A stretch of DNA of 64,000 bases from Alkalibacter mobilis (GTDB taxonomy: Bacteria > Bacillota > Clostridia > Eubacteriales > Alkalibacteraceae). The stretch lies in NCBI RefSeq assembly GCF_015594845.1, contig NZ_JADNRK010000005.1, forward strand, positions 62,001 through 126,000, read 5' to 3'. Shown here piece by piece: positions 55,385 to 63,337 of the stretch. Numbering within the stretch: position 1 is the stretch's first letter; the number at the start of each line of letters is the position of its first letter. The translations under genes and the position numbers were made by a program. The notes beneath the pieces are model-generated. The model searched no databases. It was not told the DNA's origin and saw nothing but the letters and a program-made list of their open reading frames with translations.

Positions 55385-56188
55385 TCACTCCCTTCGATCA
55401 TTATTTTCCCGACTCCCGGCGATTACCTTGTAAACCGTACCTCTGTTTAAATTCAGCAGCTCTGCTATTCTCCTGATTGAGAAGCCGCCCATATTTCTGG
55501 CCAGCAATATCACTTTGTTTCTATGAGCGATATTTTCTTTATACCCAAGTTGGTTTAAATCAATATGGTTTTTTTTAAGATATTTATCGATCTCCAAAAC
55601 CACGGATCTTTCGACACTTTCCTCAAGATCCAGAAATATCTCCCCGGTTTCTTCAACCATGTAAACTATAAACTTTTTCAGCGCTTCTTTCCTTTGACTT
55701 GAAAAAAGCATGAGGATCGTATCCTGGTTGATGAATTTTTCTCTGGAATCTTTCAAATACTCGTTATAACTGCTCCAGGGATAATCACACTGCCTATTTA
55801 CATAACCACTCTTGACAGGATTGTTATGGACAAACCTGATCATCTGCAAAAGTTTTTTATGATCTTCAATAGCTTCGCTTTTAAAGCGGTCGTAAAACAC
55901 TTGTCCCCTTGAATCGTACTTTTTATTGTAATATACCGCATAAGCAACATTTATCCTTTTCATGACATTGGAGATATCTTCCGATTGTTCTTGAATTATA
56001 AAATGTCCGTGATTGTTCATTATGCAATAGGCGTATAGGCTGATCAAATTATCATCCAAGACTCTTTTTACGATTTCCAACAACTTCTCTTTGTCACTTT
56101 TGTCCTGAAAAATATCGCTTTGAGCGTTTCCTTGGATCAATATATGATAAAATCTGCTTTTACTAGTTTCTCTGGGATTTCTTGCCAC
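55385..56188 (-). CDS. REP-associated tyrosine (Y1) transposase-like protein with C-terminal HTH
   Basis: The 267-residue protein has the RAYT start ARNPRETSKSRFYHIL, the HUH motif YCIMNNHGHFII, a tyrosine region INVAYAVYYNKKYDSRGQVF and RFKSEAIED, RFVHNNPVKSGYV, YPWSSYNEYL. The last 60 residues contain a helix-turn-helix (FSIRRIAELLNLNRGTVYKVI). RAYTs act on REP-type palindromes. I start at the GTG at 56186-56188, after AAAGGGTG, which gives the canonical MARxPR start. It sits where ctsR usually stands, five nt before mcsA, and shares its transcript. Confidence 0.88.
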   Translation of the reverse strand: MARNPRETSKSRFYHILIQGNAQSDIFQDKSDKEKLLEIVKRVLDDNLISLYAYCIMNNHGHFIIQEQSEDISNVMKRINVAYAVYYNKKYDSRGQVFYDRFKSEAIEDHKKLLQMIRFVHNNPVKSGYVNRQCDYPWSSYNEYLKDSREKFINQDTILMLFSSQRKEALKKFIVYMVEETGEIFLDLEESVERSVVLEIDKYLKKNHIDLNQLGYKENIAHRNKVILLARNMGGFSIRRIAELLNLNRGTVYKVIAGSRENNDRRE

Positions 56189-56213
56189 TATATTCACCCT
56201 TTCGAATCGCACG

Positions 56214-56244
56214 GTTGACAACAGGGACGGTTCTATCTGTCAAC
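56214..56244. repeat. REP-like palindrome upstream of the Y1 transposase gene
   Basis: GTTGACA (56214-56220) and TGTCAAC (56238-56244) are perfect inverted arms around ACAGGGACGGTTCTATC. Palindromes of this GGGACGGTTC type often accompany RAYT genes in Firmicutes; this is from memory. The predicted transcript start lies inside it. No second copy is seen in the window. Confidence 0.65.
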
Positions 56245-56247
56245 TTA

Positions 56248-56275
56248 ATTTTATCACATAATAAATAAATGTAAA
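56248..56275 (-). promoter_or_regulatory. SigA-like promoter of the RAYT-mcsA-mcsB-clpC operon
   Basis: TTTACA (56270-56275), 16 nt, TAAAAT (56248-56253) on the minus strand. I see no CtsR or CIRCE operator near it. Confidence 0.6.
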
Positions 56276-56304
56276 GAAAAATCCCGAACAATTAAATTGC
56301 CCGG
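56275..56304 (-). terminator. Terminator after the EF-G-like gene
   Basis: CCCGGGCAA and TTGTTCGGG form a stem on the minus strand, followed by ATTTTTC. Confidence 0.75.
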
Positions 56305-56315
56305 GAAATATTATT

Positions 56316-58397
56316 TTATTCATTTGATTCTTCATGAGCCTTTTCTATTACTTTATCGGCAAATTGGGTCGGCAGCTCTTCATATCTGGTAAACTCCATG
56401 GAAAAATCTCCTCTGGCATGAGTCATGGATCTTAATTCCGTAGCGTATTTAAACATTTCCGCATATGGAGCTTCTGCAATTATCTTTTGCTTTCCATTTT
56501 CTGTTGGCTCCATTCCCAAGATCCTTCCCCTCTTTTTGTTAAGGTCCCCCATAATATCGCCCATATAATCATCGGGAACGGTAATTTCTACCTTATAAAT
56601 TGGTTCCAGAATTACCGGATTTGCTTCCTTTAGTCCTTTTTTATAAGCAAGTGACGCCGCCATCTTGAATGACATTTCATCAGAGTCCACTGCGTGGAAT
56701 GAACCGTCGAATAGAGTGGCTCTCAATCCCACTACAGGATATTTTGCAAGAACCCCTTCTTTTATACAGTCGCGAAGTCCCTTTTCAACTGCCGGTATAA
56801 AGTTTCGAGGTACCGCACCTCCAACTACCTTGTCTACAAACTCAAATTCAATGTCTGTATCGCCAATTGGTTCAAAATCGATCCATACATGTCCGAATTG
56901 CCCTCTGCCTCCCGATTGCTTTTTGTGTTTGCCTTCAGCAGTAGCCTTCTTCTTGATAGTTTCCCTGTAAGGTATCTTCGGTTCTGCCAAACTAACCTCT
57001 ATGCCAAATTTATTCTTGAGCTTTTCGCATACGATCTCTATGTGCATCTCGCCTAACCCAGAAATCAAAGTCTGTTTTGTCTCGGCATTTCTTTCTACAT
57101 GAAGAGTCTGATCTTCTTCCTGAAGCTTTGTAAATCCACTGCCGATCTTGTCTTCATCGCCTTTGGATTTTGGTTCGACACCCAGTGAAATGACCGGTTC
57201 GGGAAAAACAAGTTTTCTAAATTCGACTGGATCTTTTGGATCGCATAGACTGTCTCCTGTCACAGTATCCGTCAACTTGGATAATGCGCCCATATCTCCT
57301 GCCTGAAGACTTTCAACTTCTATTTGCTTCTTGCCTCTCAGGATATATATATGGTTTACTTTTTCCTTTTTATTCTTGTTTACGTTAAGCAGCTCCATTC
57401 CAGATTGTAAAGTTCCGGAAATCACTTTAAAAAGTGACAACCTTCCAACGTATGGATCCGCAATAGTCTTAAATATCTGTATAGCAACAGGGGAATTGCT
57501 GTCATATTTTTTAATTCCTGATTCACCGCTGTTTTGCCTGTCGTACATTTCACCCAGGGTGTCTTCCGGCGAAGGGAAATATTCTATTAACATGCTTAAA
57601 AGAGTTTCCACCCCTATGTTCAATGTTCCCGATGTACATAAAACGGGAATCAGCTCTCCCTCAAGAACTCCTTTTCTAAGCCCTGCATGGATTTCAGAAT
57701 TAGTCAGTTCTTCTCCTGCAAAGTACTTTTCCATAAGATCTTCGTCAGATTGAGCAACCGACTCCATTATCATTTCTCTGAATGGTTCCAATTTAGCCTT
57801 GAGATCGTCTGGGACGGGCATGTCAAAACATCGGTCACCCTTTCTTTCGCGGCCTTTCATGTCAACGACATTGATCACTCCGTTAAATTCAGGACCCTCT
57901 CCGAATGGAAGCTCGAAAGGTACCACCTTATTTCCGAATTTTTCCTTTAGATCTTCCATAATTTTTTCAAATTTTACATTTTCCCTGTCCATCTTGTTTA
58001 CGACCAAAACAGCGGGAATTTTTTCATTTTCTATCATTTCCCAAGACTTTTCAGTTCCAACTTCAATTCCTGACAATGCGTCAAGAACCAAAACCGCACC
58101 ATCAGCTACTCTTAATGAACTGCTTGCTTCCCCCAAAAAATCAAAATAACCGGGAACATCAATTACATTGATCTTATGTCCCCCGTATTCCAACGGAACA
58201 GTTGTAGCATTTATTGATATCATTCTCTTGGTTTCTTCACTGTCGTAATCGGAAATTGTGGTTCCGTCCTCCACCCTTCCCATTCTGTCGATAATTCCTG
58301 CATTGTACGCCATAGCTTCCGTCAAAGTAGTCTTTCCACTGCCGCTGTGCCCTAGAATTGCTACATTTCTGATATTGCTTGTTGGATACGTTTTCAT
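56316..58397 (-). CDS. EF-G-like GTPase
   Basis: The 693-residue protein has a translation GTPase domain with G1 GHSGSGKTTLTEAM, G3 DVPGYFDF and G4 NKMD, followed by EF-G domains II to V (GMHIEIVCEKLK-like GEMHIEIVCEKLKNKFGIEV, YRETIKKKATAEGKHKKQSG). The G1 sequence differs from the GHIDAGKTT of main EF-G, so this is the EF-G-like/FusA2 paralogue whose role is not settled; it may act in recovery of stalled ribosomes or replace EF-G partly. I start at the ATG at 58395-58397 after GAGGGGGAG. It is a single-gene unit. Confidence 0.9.
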   Translation of the reverse strand: MKTYPTSNIRNVAILGHSGSGKTTLTEAMAYNAGIIDRMGRVEDGTTISDYDSEETKRMISINATTVPLEYGGHKINVIDVPGYFDFLGEASSSLRVADGAVLVLDALSGIEVGTEKSWEMIENEKIPAVLVVNKMDRENVKFEKIMEDLKEKFGNKVVPFELPFGEGPEFNGVINVVDMKGRERKGDRCFDMPVPDDLKAKLEPFREMIMESVAQSDEDLMEKYFAGEELTNSEIHAGLRKGVLEGELIPVLCTSGTLNIGVETLLSMLIEYFPSPEDTLGEMYDRQNSGESGIKKYDSNSPVAIQIFKTIADPYVGRLSLFKVISGTLQSGMELLNVNKNKKEKVNHIYILRGKKQIEVESLQAGDMGALSKLTDTVTGDSLCDPKDPVEFRKLVFPEPVISLGVEPKSKGDEDKIGSGFTKLQEEDQTLHVERNAETKQTLISGLGEMHIEIVCEKLKNKFGIEVSLAEPKIPYRETIKKKATAEGKHKKQSGGRGQFGHVWIDFEPIGDTDIEFEFVDKVVGGAVPRNFIPAVEKGLRDCIKEGVLAKYPVVGLRATLFDGSFHAVDSDEMSFKMAASLAYKKGLKEANPVILEPIYKVEITVPDDYMGDIMGDLNKKRGRILGMEPTENGKQKIIAEAPYAEMFKYATELRSMTHARGDFSMEFTRYEELPTQFADKVIEKAHEESNE

Positions 58398-58526
58398 TGT
58401 TGCTCCCCCTCGCCATTGATTTTTGTTTTGTGTACATATCCATGTTACATGCAAAGAAAATCTAATATTGCTATTATTTTATAATAATTCCGACACTTTT
58501 TCCATAACTATCTCAAGAGTGATCCG

Positions 58527-59309
58527 TCAATAAGTTATTTTTTCTCTCAACTTCTTTATAATTTTTTTCTCCAAACGTGATATCGTCATTTGGGAAACGC
58601 CCAACTCTTCGGCGATGTCGCTTTGACTTTTATTGTTGTAGTATCTGTCTACTATTATTTTTTTGTCATATTCGTCCATTTCATCAAAAATGTTTTTTAT
58701 TAAATCCTTGTCCTCAACTTCGGATATATTCGTGTCTTCTATCCCCAAGACCTCAAACAATGACAAATCATTCTCATCTTTTGAGTTGCTGATCCTTACA
58801 TCAAGGGATGTAGGTGAGTAAGCATAGCTGCCTTCCATAGCCTCTATGACCTCTTCTTCAGAAACTTCAAGATATTCTGAGATATCTTTTATTGTTGGAG
58901 TTCGCATGAGTTTGTGCTGAAGGTAGTCCTTTGACATATTTATTTTACGGGACAATTCTTGGATCCTTCTAGGTACTTTGATGATCCATTCCTTGTCTCT
59001 AAAATATTTTTTGATTTCTCCAAGTATGGTTGGAGTGGCAAAACTGGAAAACTCATAACCTTTGGAGGGATCGAACCTTTCGATGGCATAAATCAGCCCC
59101 AAGCTGGCTACTTGAAAAATATCCTCGTACTCAACACCCTTGTTGATGTACTTTTTTGACAATATTTCAGGTATGTACATGAATTCCCCAAAAATTCTGT
59201 TCCTGACATCAATGTCCTTGGTGGCTATGTACTGCTCAAAAAGCGCTTCTGTGTATTTTTTTTTGTCTTGTTTTTTCGCATCAACTTTTGCCGAGACTTC
59301 CCTTACCAT
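58527..59309 (-). CDS. sigB: RNA polymerase sigma factor SigB
   Basis: The 260-residue protein has region 2 (EDIFQVASLGLIYAIERFDP, FSSFATPTILGEIKKYFRD), region 3 and region 4 (SQSDIAEELGVSQMTISRLE). This pattern is typical of the SigB/SigF/SigG group. Genes for RsbW and RsbV directly upstream identify it as SigB. It should direct the general stress genes. GAGGAG precedes the ATG. The operon has a promoter of SigB's own type. Confidence 0.94.
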   Translation of the reverse strand: MVREVSAKVDAKKQDKKKYTEALFEQYIATKDIDVRNRIFGEFMYIPEILSKKYINKGVEYEDIFQVASLGLIYAIERFDPSKGYEFSSFATPTILGEIKKYFRDKEWIIKVPRRIQELSRKINMSKDYLQHKLMRTPTIKDISEYLEVSEEEVIEAMEGSYAYSPTSLDVRISNSKDENDLSLFEVLGIEDTNISEVEDKDLIKNIFDEMDEYDKKIIVDRYYNNKSQSDIAEELGVSQMTISRLEKKIIKKLREKITY

Positions 59310-59312
59310 AAA

Positions 59313-59741
59313 TTACTCCTCTAATTGTTTTATCATACGAATTACAGTTCCCCTGTCACCGGTACTTTTGACCTCGACCTGATCCATCAGCGTTCTGATT
59401 ATGTACAACCCCAATCCATTCTCCTTGGGATTTTCCAAATCCGGAGTTTCAACATCTGATACTGCAAATCCTTCACCCTTGTCACGAACATCTATTATCA
59501 ATTCCTTGTCCGAAACAAAATAGTCTACGTTGTAGCTGTCTTTGGGGATCTTGCAGCCATGCTTCATAGCGTTTGTACAAGCTTCGCTGACTGCAACCTT
59601 CAGATCTTCGATAGCATCCACATTAAAGCCCATCCTGTTTGCTATACCGGATAGAGTTAGACGGGCTACACTGACAAACTCGGGAACACCGGGCAAAGTC
59701 AATGAGATTTTCACTCTATCTTCCTTGTTTTGAATTTCCAT
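59313..59741 (-). CDS. rsbW: Anti-sigma-B factor RsbW (serine kinase)
   Basis: The 142-residue protein is a GHKL-type kinase with the N-box EACTNAMKHG, DKGEGFAVSD and ENGLGLYIIRTLMD. It holds SigB inactive and phosphorylates RsbV. It lies between rsbV and sigB with short gaps. GGAGG precedes the ATG. Confidence 0.95.
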   Translation of the reverse strand: MEIQNKEDRVKISLTLPGVPEFVSVARLTLSGIANRMGFNVDAIEDLKVAVSEACTNAMKHGCKIPKDSYNVDYFVSDKELIIDVRDKGEGFAVSDVETPDLENPKENGLGLYIIRTLMDQVEVKSTGDRGTVIRMIKQLEE

Positions 59742-59756
59742 ATTATTTTCCTCCGT

Positions 59757-60065
59757 TTACTCAGTAACAAAAATCTTGTTTAGCCCTGTTATTTCGAAAA
59801 GTCTGGAAACATTTGATTTCATATTTGAAATCTTTATGACAGTGTCCGGATTCTTTCCTTTGACCCCGATTATAGCTCCAAGGCCGGTGCTGTCGATGTA
59901 ATCAAGTTTTTCCAAATCGAATATTATCTCTTTACCGGATACATCCTTGACCTGATCCAATTTTTCTTTCAACATATCCACTGTGTAAATGTCGACTTCT
60001 CCTATAAGCGAAATCTGTACTTTATCTGCTCCATCGTTGACACTTATTGATAACATATCCCTCAT
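59757..60065 (-). CDS. rsbV: Anti-anti-sigma factor RsbV
   Basis: The 102-residue STAS protein has EKLDYIDSTGLGAIIGV, in which the serine of DSTGLG is the phosphorylation site. In its unphosphorylated form it binds RsbW and frees SigB. The ATG at 60063-60065 is close to GGGAGG; a second ATG three codons later is possible. No RsbU-type phosphatase is encoded nearby. Confidence 0.95.
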   Translation of the reverse strand: MRDMLSISVNDGADKVQISLIGEVDIYTVDMLKEKLDQVKDVSGKEIIFDLEKLDYIDSTGLGAIIGVKGKNPDTVIKISNMKSNVSRLFEITGLNKIFVTE

Positions 60066-60120
60066 TTTCCTCCCGACACAAGTTCAGAGGAAACTTTACG
60101 TTTCCTCCGTTTCTCTTATT

Positions 60121-60498
60121 TTACCTTTTATTCGTTTTGGTTTTCTTTCTGTCCAAAACCCTTAAAAGAGCCTGTGCATAAGTAACGGTTTTCAGCATTG
60201 GCGACAGCACGTAGTTCTTTGATGTCTTGACTGTCTTTTCAACATTTATTATAGAGTTTTTTAGTGCTCCGACAGACTCCTGAACATCTTCCACCACCAT
60301 GGATGAACTCTTTGTGATGATCTCGACTTCAGACATTATCTGCTCGATAGCCCTTCTATTGTCTGTGATGATAGCGTTAACATCTTCCATCGTCTTAGCC
60401 AACCGTTTCAATGTCATAGCAAGATATATAGCTCCTATAACAAAGGCGACTCCTATAAGCAAAATTCCCGCTTCCCATAAACTAGCGCTTTCAAACAT
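60121..60498 (-). CDS. DUF948 general stress protein (YtxG-like)
   Basis: The 125-residue protein has one N-terminal membrane helix (ILLIGVAFVIGAIYLAMTL) and a long coiled coil (LKRLAKTMEDVNAIITDNRR, VQESVGALKNSIINVEKTV). This is the DUF948/YtxG type, known in Bacillus as a SigB-dependent protein. It lies between ytxH and rsbV in one operon. GAGGGTG precedes the ATG. Function is unknown. Confidence 0.9.
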   Translation of the reverse strand: MFESASLWEAGILLIGVAFVIGAIYLAMTLKRLAKTMEDVNAIITDNRRAIEQIMSEVEIITKSSSMVVEDVQESVGALKNSIINVEKTVKTSKNYVLSPMLKTVTYAQALLRVLDRKKTKTNKR

Positions 60499-60521
60499 TT
60501 ATATCACCCTCGTATTGGTCA

Positions 60522-60938
60522 TTATATTTCTTTATATTCATCTACTTTTTCTTTTGCTTCTTCCTTTATCTCTCCAATGGTTTCTTCTGCTTCTTCTTTG
60601 AATCCTTCAGCTTCATCCTCCAGCTCGTCCATTGCCTCTTCTATGGAACCCTTTACCTCTTCGAGCTTTTCTTCGATGTTGTGCTTGTATCCAGAAACCT
60701 TTTCACCTACTTTTTCACTTAGACTTTCAACTTTCTTCTCAAGGTTTTCCTTGTATGTTCCTGCCTGCTCCATGGCTTCACTACTGAAATCCTTGACATT
60801 GTCTGCGAAATCCTCACCTAAATCCTTAAGTTTCTTCACAGTCTCCTTCCCTGATTCCGGAGCCAATAAAATACCTGTAAGGCCGCCAATTATCGTACCT
60901 ATCAAAACCCCACTTAAAAAATTCGTGCTTTTTGACAT
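60522..60938 (-). CDS. ytxH: YtxH-like general stress protein
   Basis: The 138-residue protein has an N-terminal glycine-rich membrane segment (FLSGVLIGTIIGGLTGILLAP, first part FLSGVLIGTIIGG) and ESGKETVKKLKD, followed by a highly charged helical tail rich in Glu and Lys. This is the YtxH family, found as SigB-dependent general stress proteins. It is the first gene of the sigB operon. GGAGG precedes the ATG. Function is unknown. Confidence 0.93.
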   Translation of the reverse strand: MSKSTNFLSGVLIGTIIGGLTGILLAPESGKETVKKLKDLGEDFADNVKDFSSEAMEQAGTYKENLEKKVESLSEKVGEKVSGYKHNIEEKLEEVKGSIEEAMDELEDEAEGFKEEAEETIGEIKEEAKEKVDEYKEI

Positions 60939-60980
60939 AAAAAACCCTCCTCAATTACTTTGTTATCTTATCTTCTGTTG

Positions 60981-61005
60981 ATACCCAAATTAAGTTTCCT
61001 TAAAC
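60981..61005 (-). promoter_or_regulatory. SigB promoter of the ytxH-rsbVW-sigB operon
   Basis: GTTTAA (61000-61005), 13 nt, GGGTAT (60981-60986) on the minus strand is a perfect SigB consensus. It lies about 40 nt before ytxH and indicates autoregulation of sigB. Confidence 0.85.
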
Positions 61006-61029
61006 ACAAATGAGTTATTTACATTTCAA

Positions 61030-61058
61030 AAAATCGAAACCCGCCTTGGCGGGTTTCG
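61030..61058 (-). terminator. Terminator after ptsH
   Basis: CGAAACCCGCC and GGCGGGTTTCG pair fully, followed by ATTTTTTG on the minus strand. It separates the pts genes from the sigB operon. Confidence 0.9.
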
Positions 61059-61066
61059 ATCATTTA

Positions 61067-61333
61067 TTACTCTTCTCCAAATTTGCTTTCAATCAATTCG
61101 ACCAAAGCGTTTACAGCTTGTTCTTCGTCTTCACCATCGGCTTCAACAGTTACCACAGTGTCCTTGCTTATACCGCCGGCCATTATTCCCATAATGCTTT
61201 TTGCATTGATTTTTTTACCGTCTTTGATCACGTTGATCTCTGATTTGTATTTTCCTGCCTCCTGAACAAACATGGAAGCCGGTCTTGCGTGCAACCCGGT
61301 TGCGTTTAAAATTGTTACCTCTTTGCTGAACAT
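61067..61333 (-). CDS. ptsH: Phosphocarrier protein HPr
   Basis: The 88-residue protein has the active histidine H15 in TGLHARPASMF and the regulatory serine in AKSIMGIMAGG. It passes phosphate from enzyme I to the PTS permeases, and serine phosphorylation would link it to CcpA. It follows ptsI by 12 nt, the reverse of the usual ptsH-ptsI order. AGGAGG precedes the ATG. Confidence 0.96.
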   Translation of the reverse strand: MFSKEVTILNATGLHARPASMFVQEAGKYKSEINVIKDGKKINAKSIMGIMAGGISKDTVVTVEADGEDEEQAVNALVELIESKFGEE

Positions 61334-61345
61334 ATAAGTTTCCTC

Positions 61346-63073
61346 CTAAATTAATTTTATATCCAATTTTTCAAGTTCTTCCCCCACCATGGCCAATACT
61401 TCTTCCTCAGTGGAAAGCCCTAAAGCTTTTTTTGCAATTTCCTGAGCATCTTTAAAGTTTACACTTCTGATAATTTTCTTGATCTGCGGAACTGAAGATG
61501 CACTCATGCTGAATTCATCCAATCCGAGTCCAAGCAGTATCAAAGCCGCTCTTGGATCTCCGGCCAACTCACCGCACATGCCGGTAAATTTGCCTTCGAC
61601 ATCATGGGAGGCGTCTATCACCATTTTTACCAACCTGAGTATTGCAGGCGTCAGCGGCTGGTACAGATATGATACAGTTTCGTTCATTCTGTCTACAGCC
61701 AAAGCATACTGACAAAGATCATTTGTGCCAATGCTGAAGAAGTCAACCTCGCTTGCTATTATGTCTGCAGTGACCGCTGCTGAAGGAATCTCTACCATTA
61801 TACCAACTTTTATATTTTCGTCAAAAGAAATATTTTCATTTCTTAATTCTTCCTTGCATTCTTCCAATATTGCCTTGGCTTGTTTCACTTCGGTTACGTT
61901 CGATATCATGGGGAACATAATATGAGCATTTCCGTATACTCCCGCTCTCAGTATGGCTCTAAGTTGCGTCTTGAACAAATTCTTCTCTACAAAGCACAGT
62001 CTTACCGCCCTTAATCCAAGGAATGGGTTCATCTCTTCATCAAGTTGCAAGTAAGGAAGTTTTTTGTCTCCCCCGATATCCAGGGTTCTGATTATCACGG
62101 GGTGGCCATCCATGCTTTCAAGGACTTCCTTGTATGCTTTGAACTGCTTTTCTTCATCAGGCATCTTGTCGCTGTCCATATATAGAAATTCAGTTCTGTA
62201 CAAACCAACTCCTGTACCGCCGTTTCTTAGAACACCCTCCACATCTTTGGGAGTTCCGATGTTTCCAACCAATTCAACTTCGTGACCGTCCAAAGTTACC
62301 GCCGGAAGATCTTTCAACTGGGCCAGTTCTTTAACAAATGCTTCGTATTCGGATTTCTTTGTCAAATACTCATCCATAGTCTTTTCATCGGGATTTACCA
62401 CTACTACACCGTCGATCCCATCAACTATTACAATGTCACCGTCTTTAGTGTCGTGTGTAACGTTCTTCAATCCCAACACAGCAGGTATTTCCAGACTTCT
62501 TGCCATTATTGCGGTATGTGAAGTTCTACCGCCGATATCGGTGGCAAAACCCAGAACCTTTTGTTTGTTCATGGTTGCCGTATCGGAAGGTGTAAGATCG
62601 TAAGCTATGATTATGGAATCTTCATTTATAGCTCCCAAATCCTGATCTTTGATGCCTAGAGAATTTCTGATCAATCTGCCTCCTACATCTTTTATGTCGG
62701 CTGCTCTTTCCTTCATATATTCGTCATCCATGGATTCAAAGATCCCAACAAACATGTCTGTTATTTGCTTTATGCCGTTATCCGCTGAAATCGATTGATT
62801 CTTGATCGCCTCTTGTATCTGACCCACGTATTCCGGATCATCCAAGACCATCAAGTGAGCTGCAAATATTCTTGCCTCTTCGTCTCCAAGCTCAATAACA
62901 GCCTGTTCATGGATTTTTTTCAACTGATCCTTTGATTTTTCAAGTGCATCAGCAAGTCTGTCGAGTTCATTCTGTATATCGTCTATTTTGTCCGTATTTA
63001 CTTTGATTTCTTCGTGTTTTATTACAAATGCTTTTGCAATTGCAATACCCGGTGATGCTCCGATACCTTTCAT
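61346..63073 (-). CDS. ptsI: PTS enzyme I (phosphoenolpyruvate-protein phosphotransferase)
   Basis: The 575-residue protein has the phospho-histidine in GGRTSHTAIMARSLEIPAV (about 184-202), GVGLYRTEFLYM, DIGGDKKLPYL, EIPSAAVTADIIASEVDFFS (part) and the active-site cysteine region GMCGELAGDP. It transfers phosphate from PEP to HPr. GGGAGG precedes the ATG. A leader of nearly 200 nt and a SigB-like promoter lie upstream. Confidence 0.97.
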   Translation of the reverse strand: MKGIGASPGIAIAKAFVIKHEEIKVNTDKIDDIQNELDRLADALEKSKDQLKKIHEQAVIELGDEEARIFAAHLMVLDDPEYVGQIQEAIKNQSISADNGIKQITDMFVGIFESMDDEYMKERAADIKDVGGRLIRNSLGIKDQDLGAINEDSIIIAYDLTPSDTATMNKQKVLGFATDIGGRTSHTAIMARSLEIPAVLGLKNVTHDTKDGDIVIVDGIDGVVVVNPDEKTMDEYLTKKSEYEAFVKELAQLKDLPAVTLDGHEVELVGNIGTPKDVEGVLRNGGTGVGLYRTEFLYMDSDKMPDEEKQFKAYKEVLESMDGHPVIIRTLDIGGDKKLPYLQLDEEMNPFLGLRAVRLCFVEKNLFKTQLRAILRAGVYGNAHIMFPMISNVTEVKQAKAILEECKEELRNENISFDENIKVGIMVEIPSAAVTADIIASEVDFFSIGTNDLCQYALAVDRMNETVSYLYQPLTPAILRLVKMVIDASHDVEGKFTGMCGELAGDPRAALILLGLGLDEFSMSASSVPQIKKIIRSVNFKDAQEIAKKALGLSTEEEVLAMVGEELEKLDIKLI

Positions 63074-63267
63074 TCATAGACCTCCCTGAAAATATTTCAT
63101 TTTTTTTGTTTAAGCTCACGTTTTCTAATTCTACCACAGGCCATTTCATAATTCTACATGTAATGGTTTCCATTTTTTCCGATTGCAACATTTCTGACGT
63201 ATATATGTAAATGTTTGCAAAACTATGAAAATAATGCCGCTGTGCAATTCTTACACTCAACGGAAAT

Positions 63268-63292
63268 ATTCCCATTTTTAGAGCTCTTAAAC
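63268..63292 (-). promoter_or_regulatory. SigB-like promoter upstream of ptsI
   Basis: GTTTAA (63287-63292), 13 nt, GGGAAT (63268-63273) on the minus strand fits GTTTAA..GGGWAW. It is about 190 nt before the ptsI start, so a long leader or a second promoter must lie between. Confidence 0.5.
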
Positions 63293-63327
63293 AAAAAATT
63301 CGAGTGTCCAATCTAGTCAGACACTCG
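63293..63327 (-). terminator. Terminator after the branched-chain aminotransferase gene
   Basis: CGAGTGTC and GACACTCG pair on the minus strand, followed by AATTTTTTG. Confidence 0.88.
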
Positions 63328-63337
63328 GTTGTAATAT

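Noticed and set aside
56189-56315. CtsR or CIRCE operator before the Clp operon
   Set aside because: No GGTCAAA tandem heptads and no TTAGCACTC-N9-GAGTGCTAA pattern are present on either strand.
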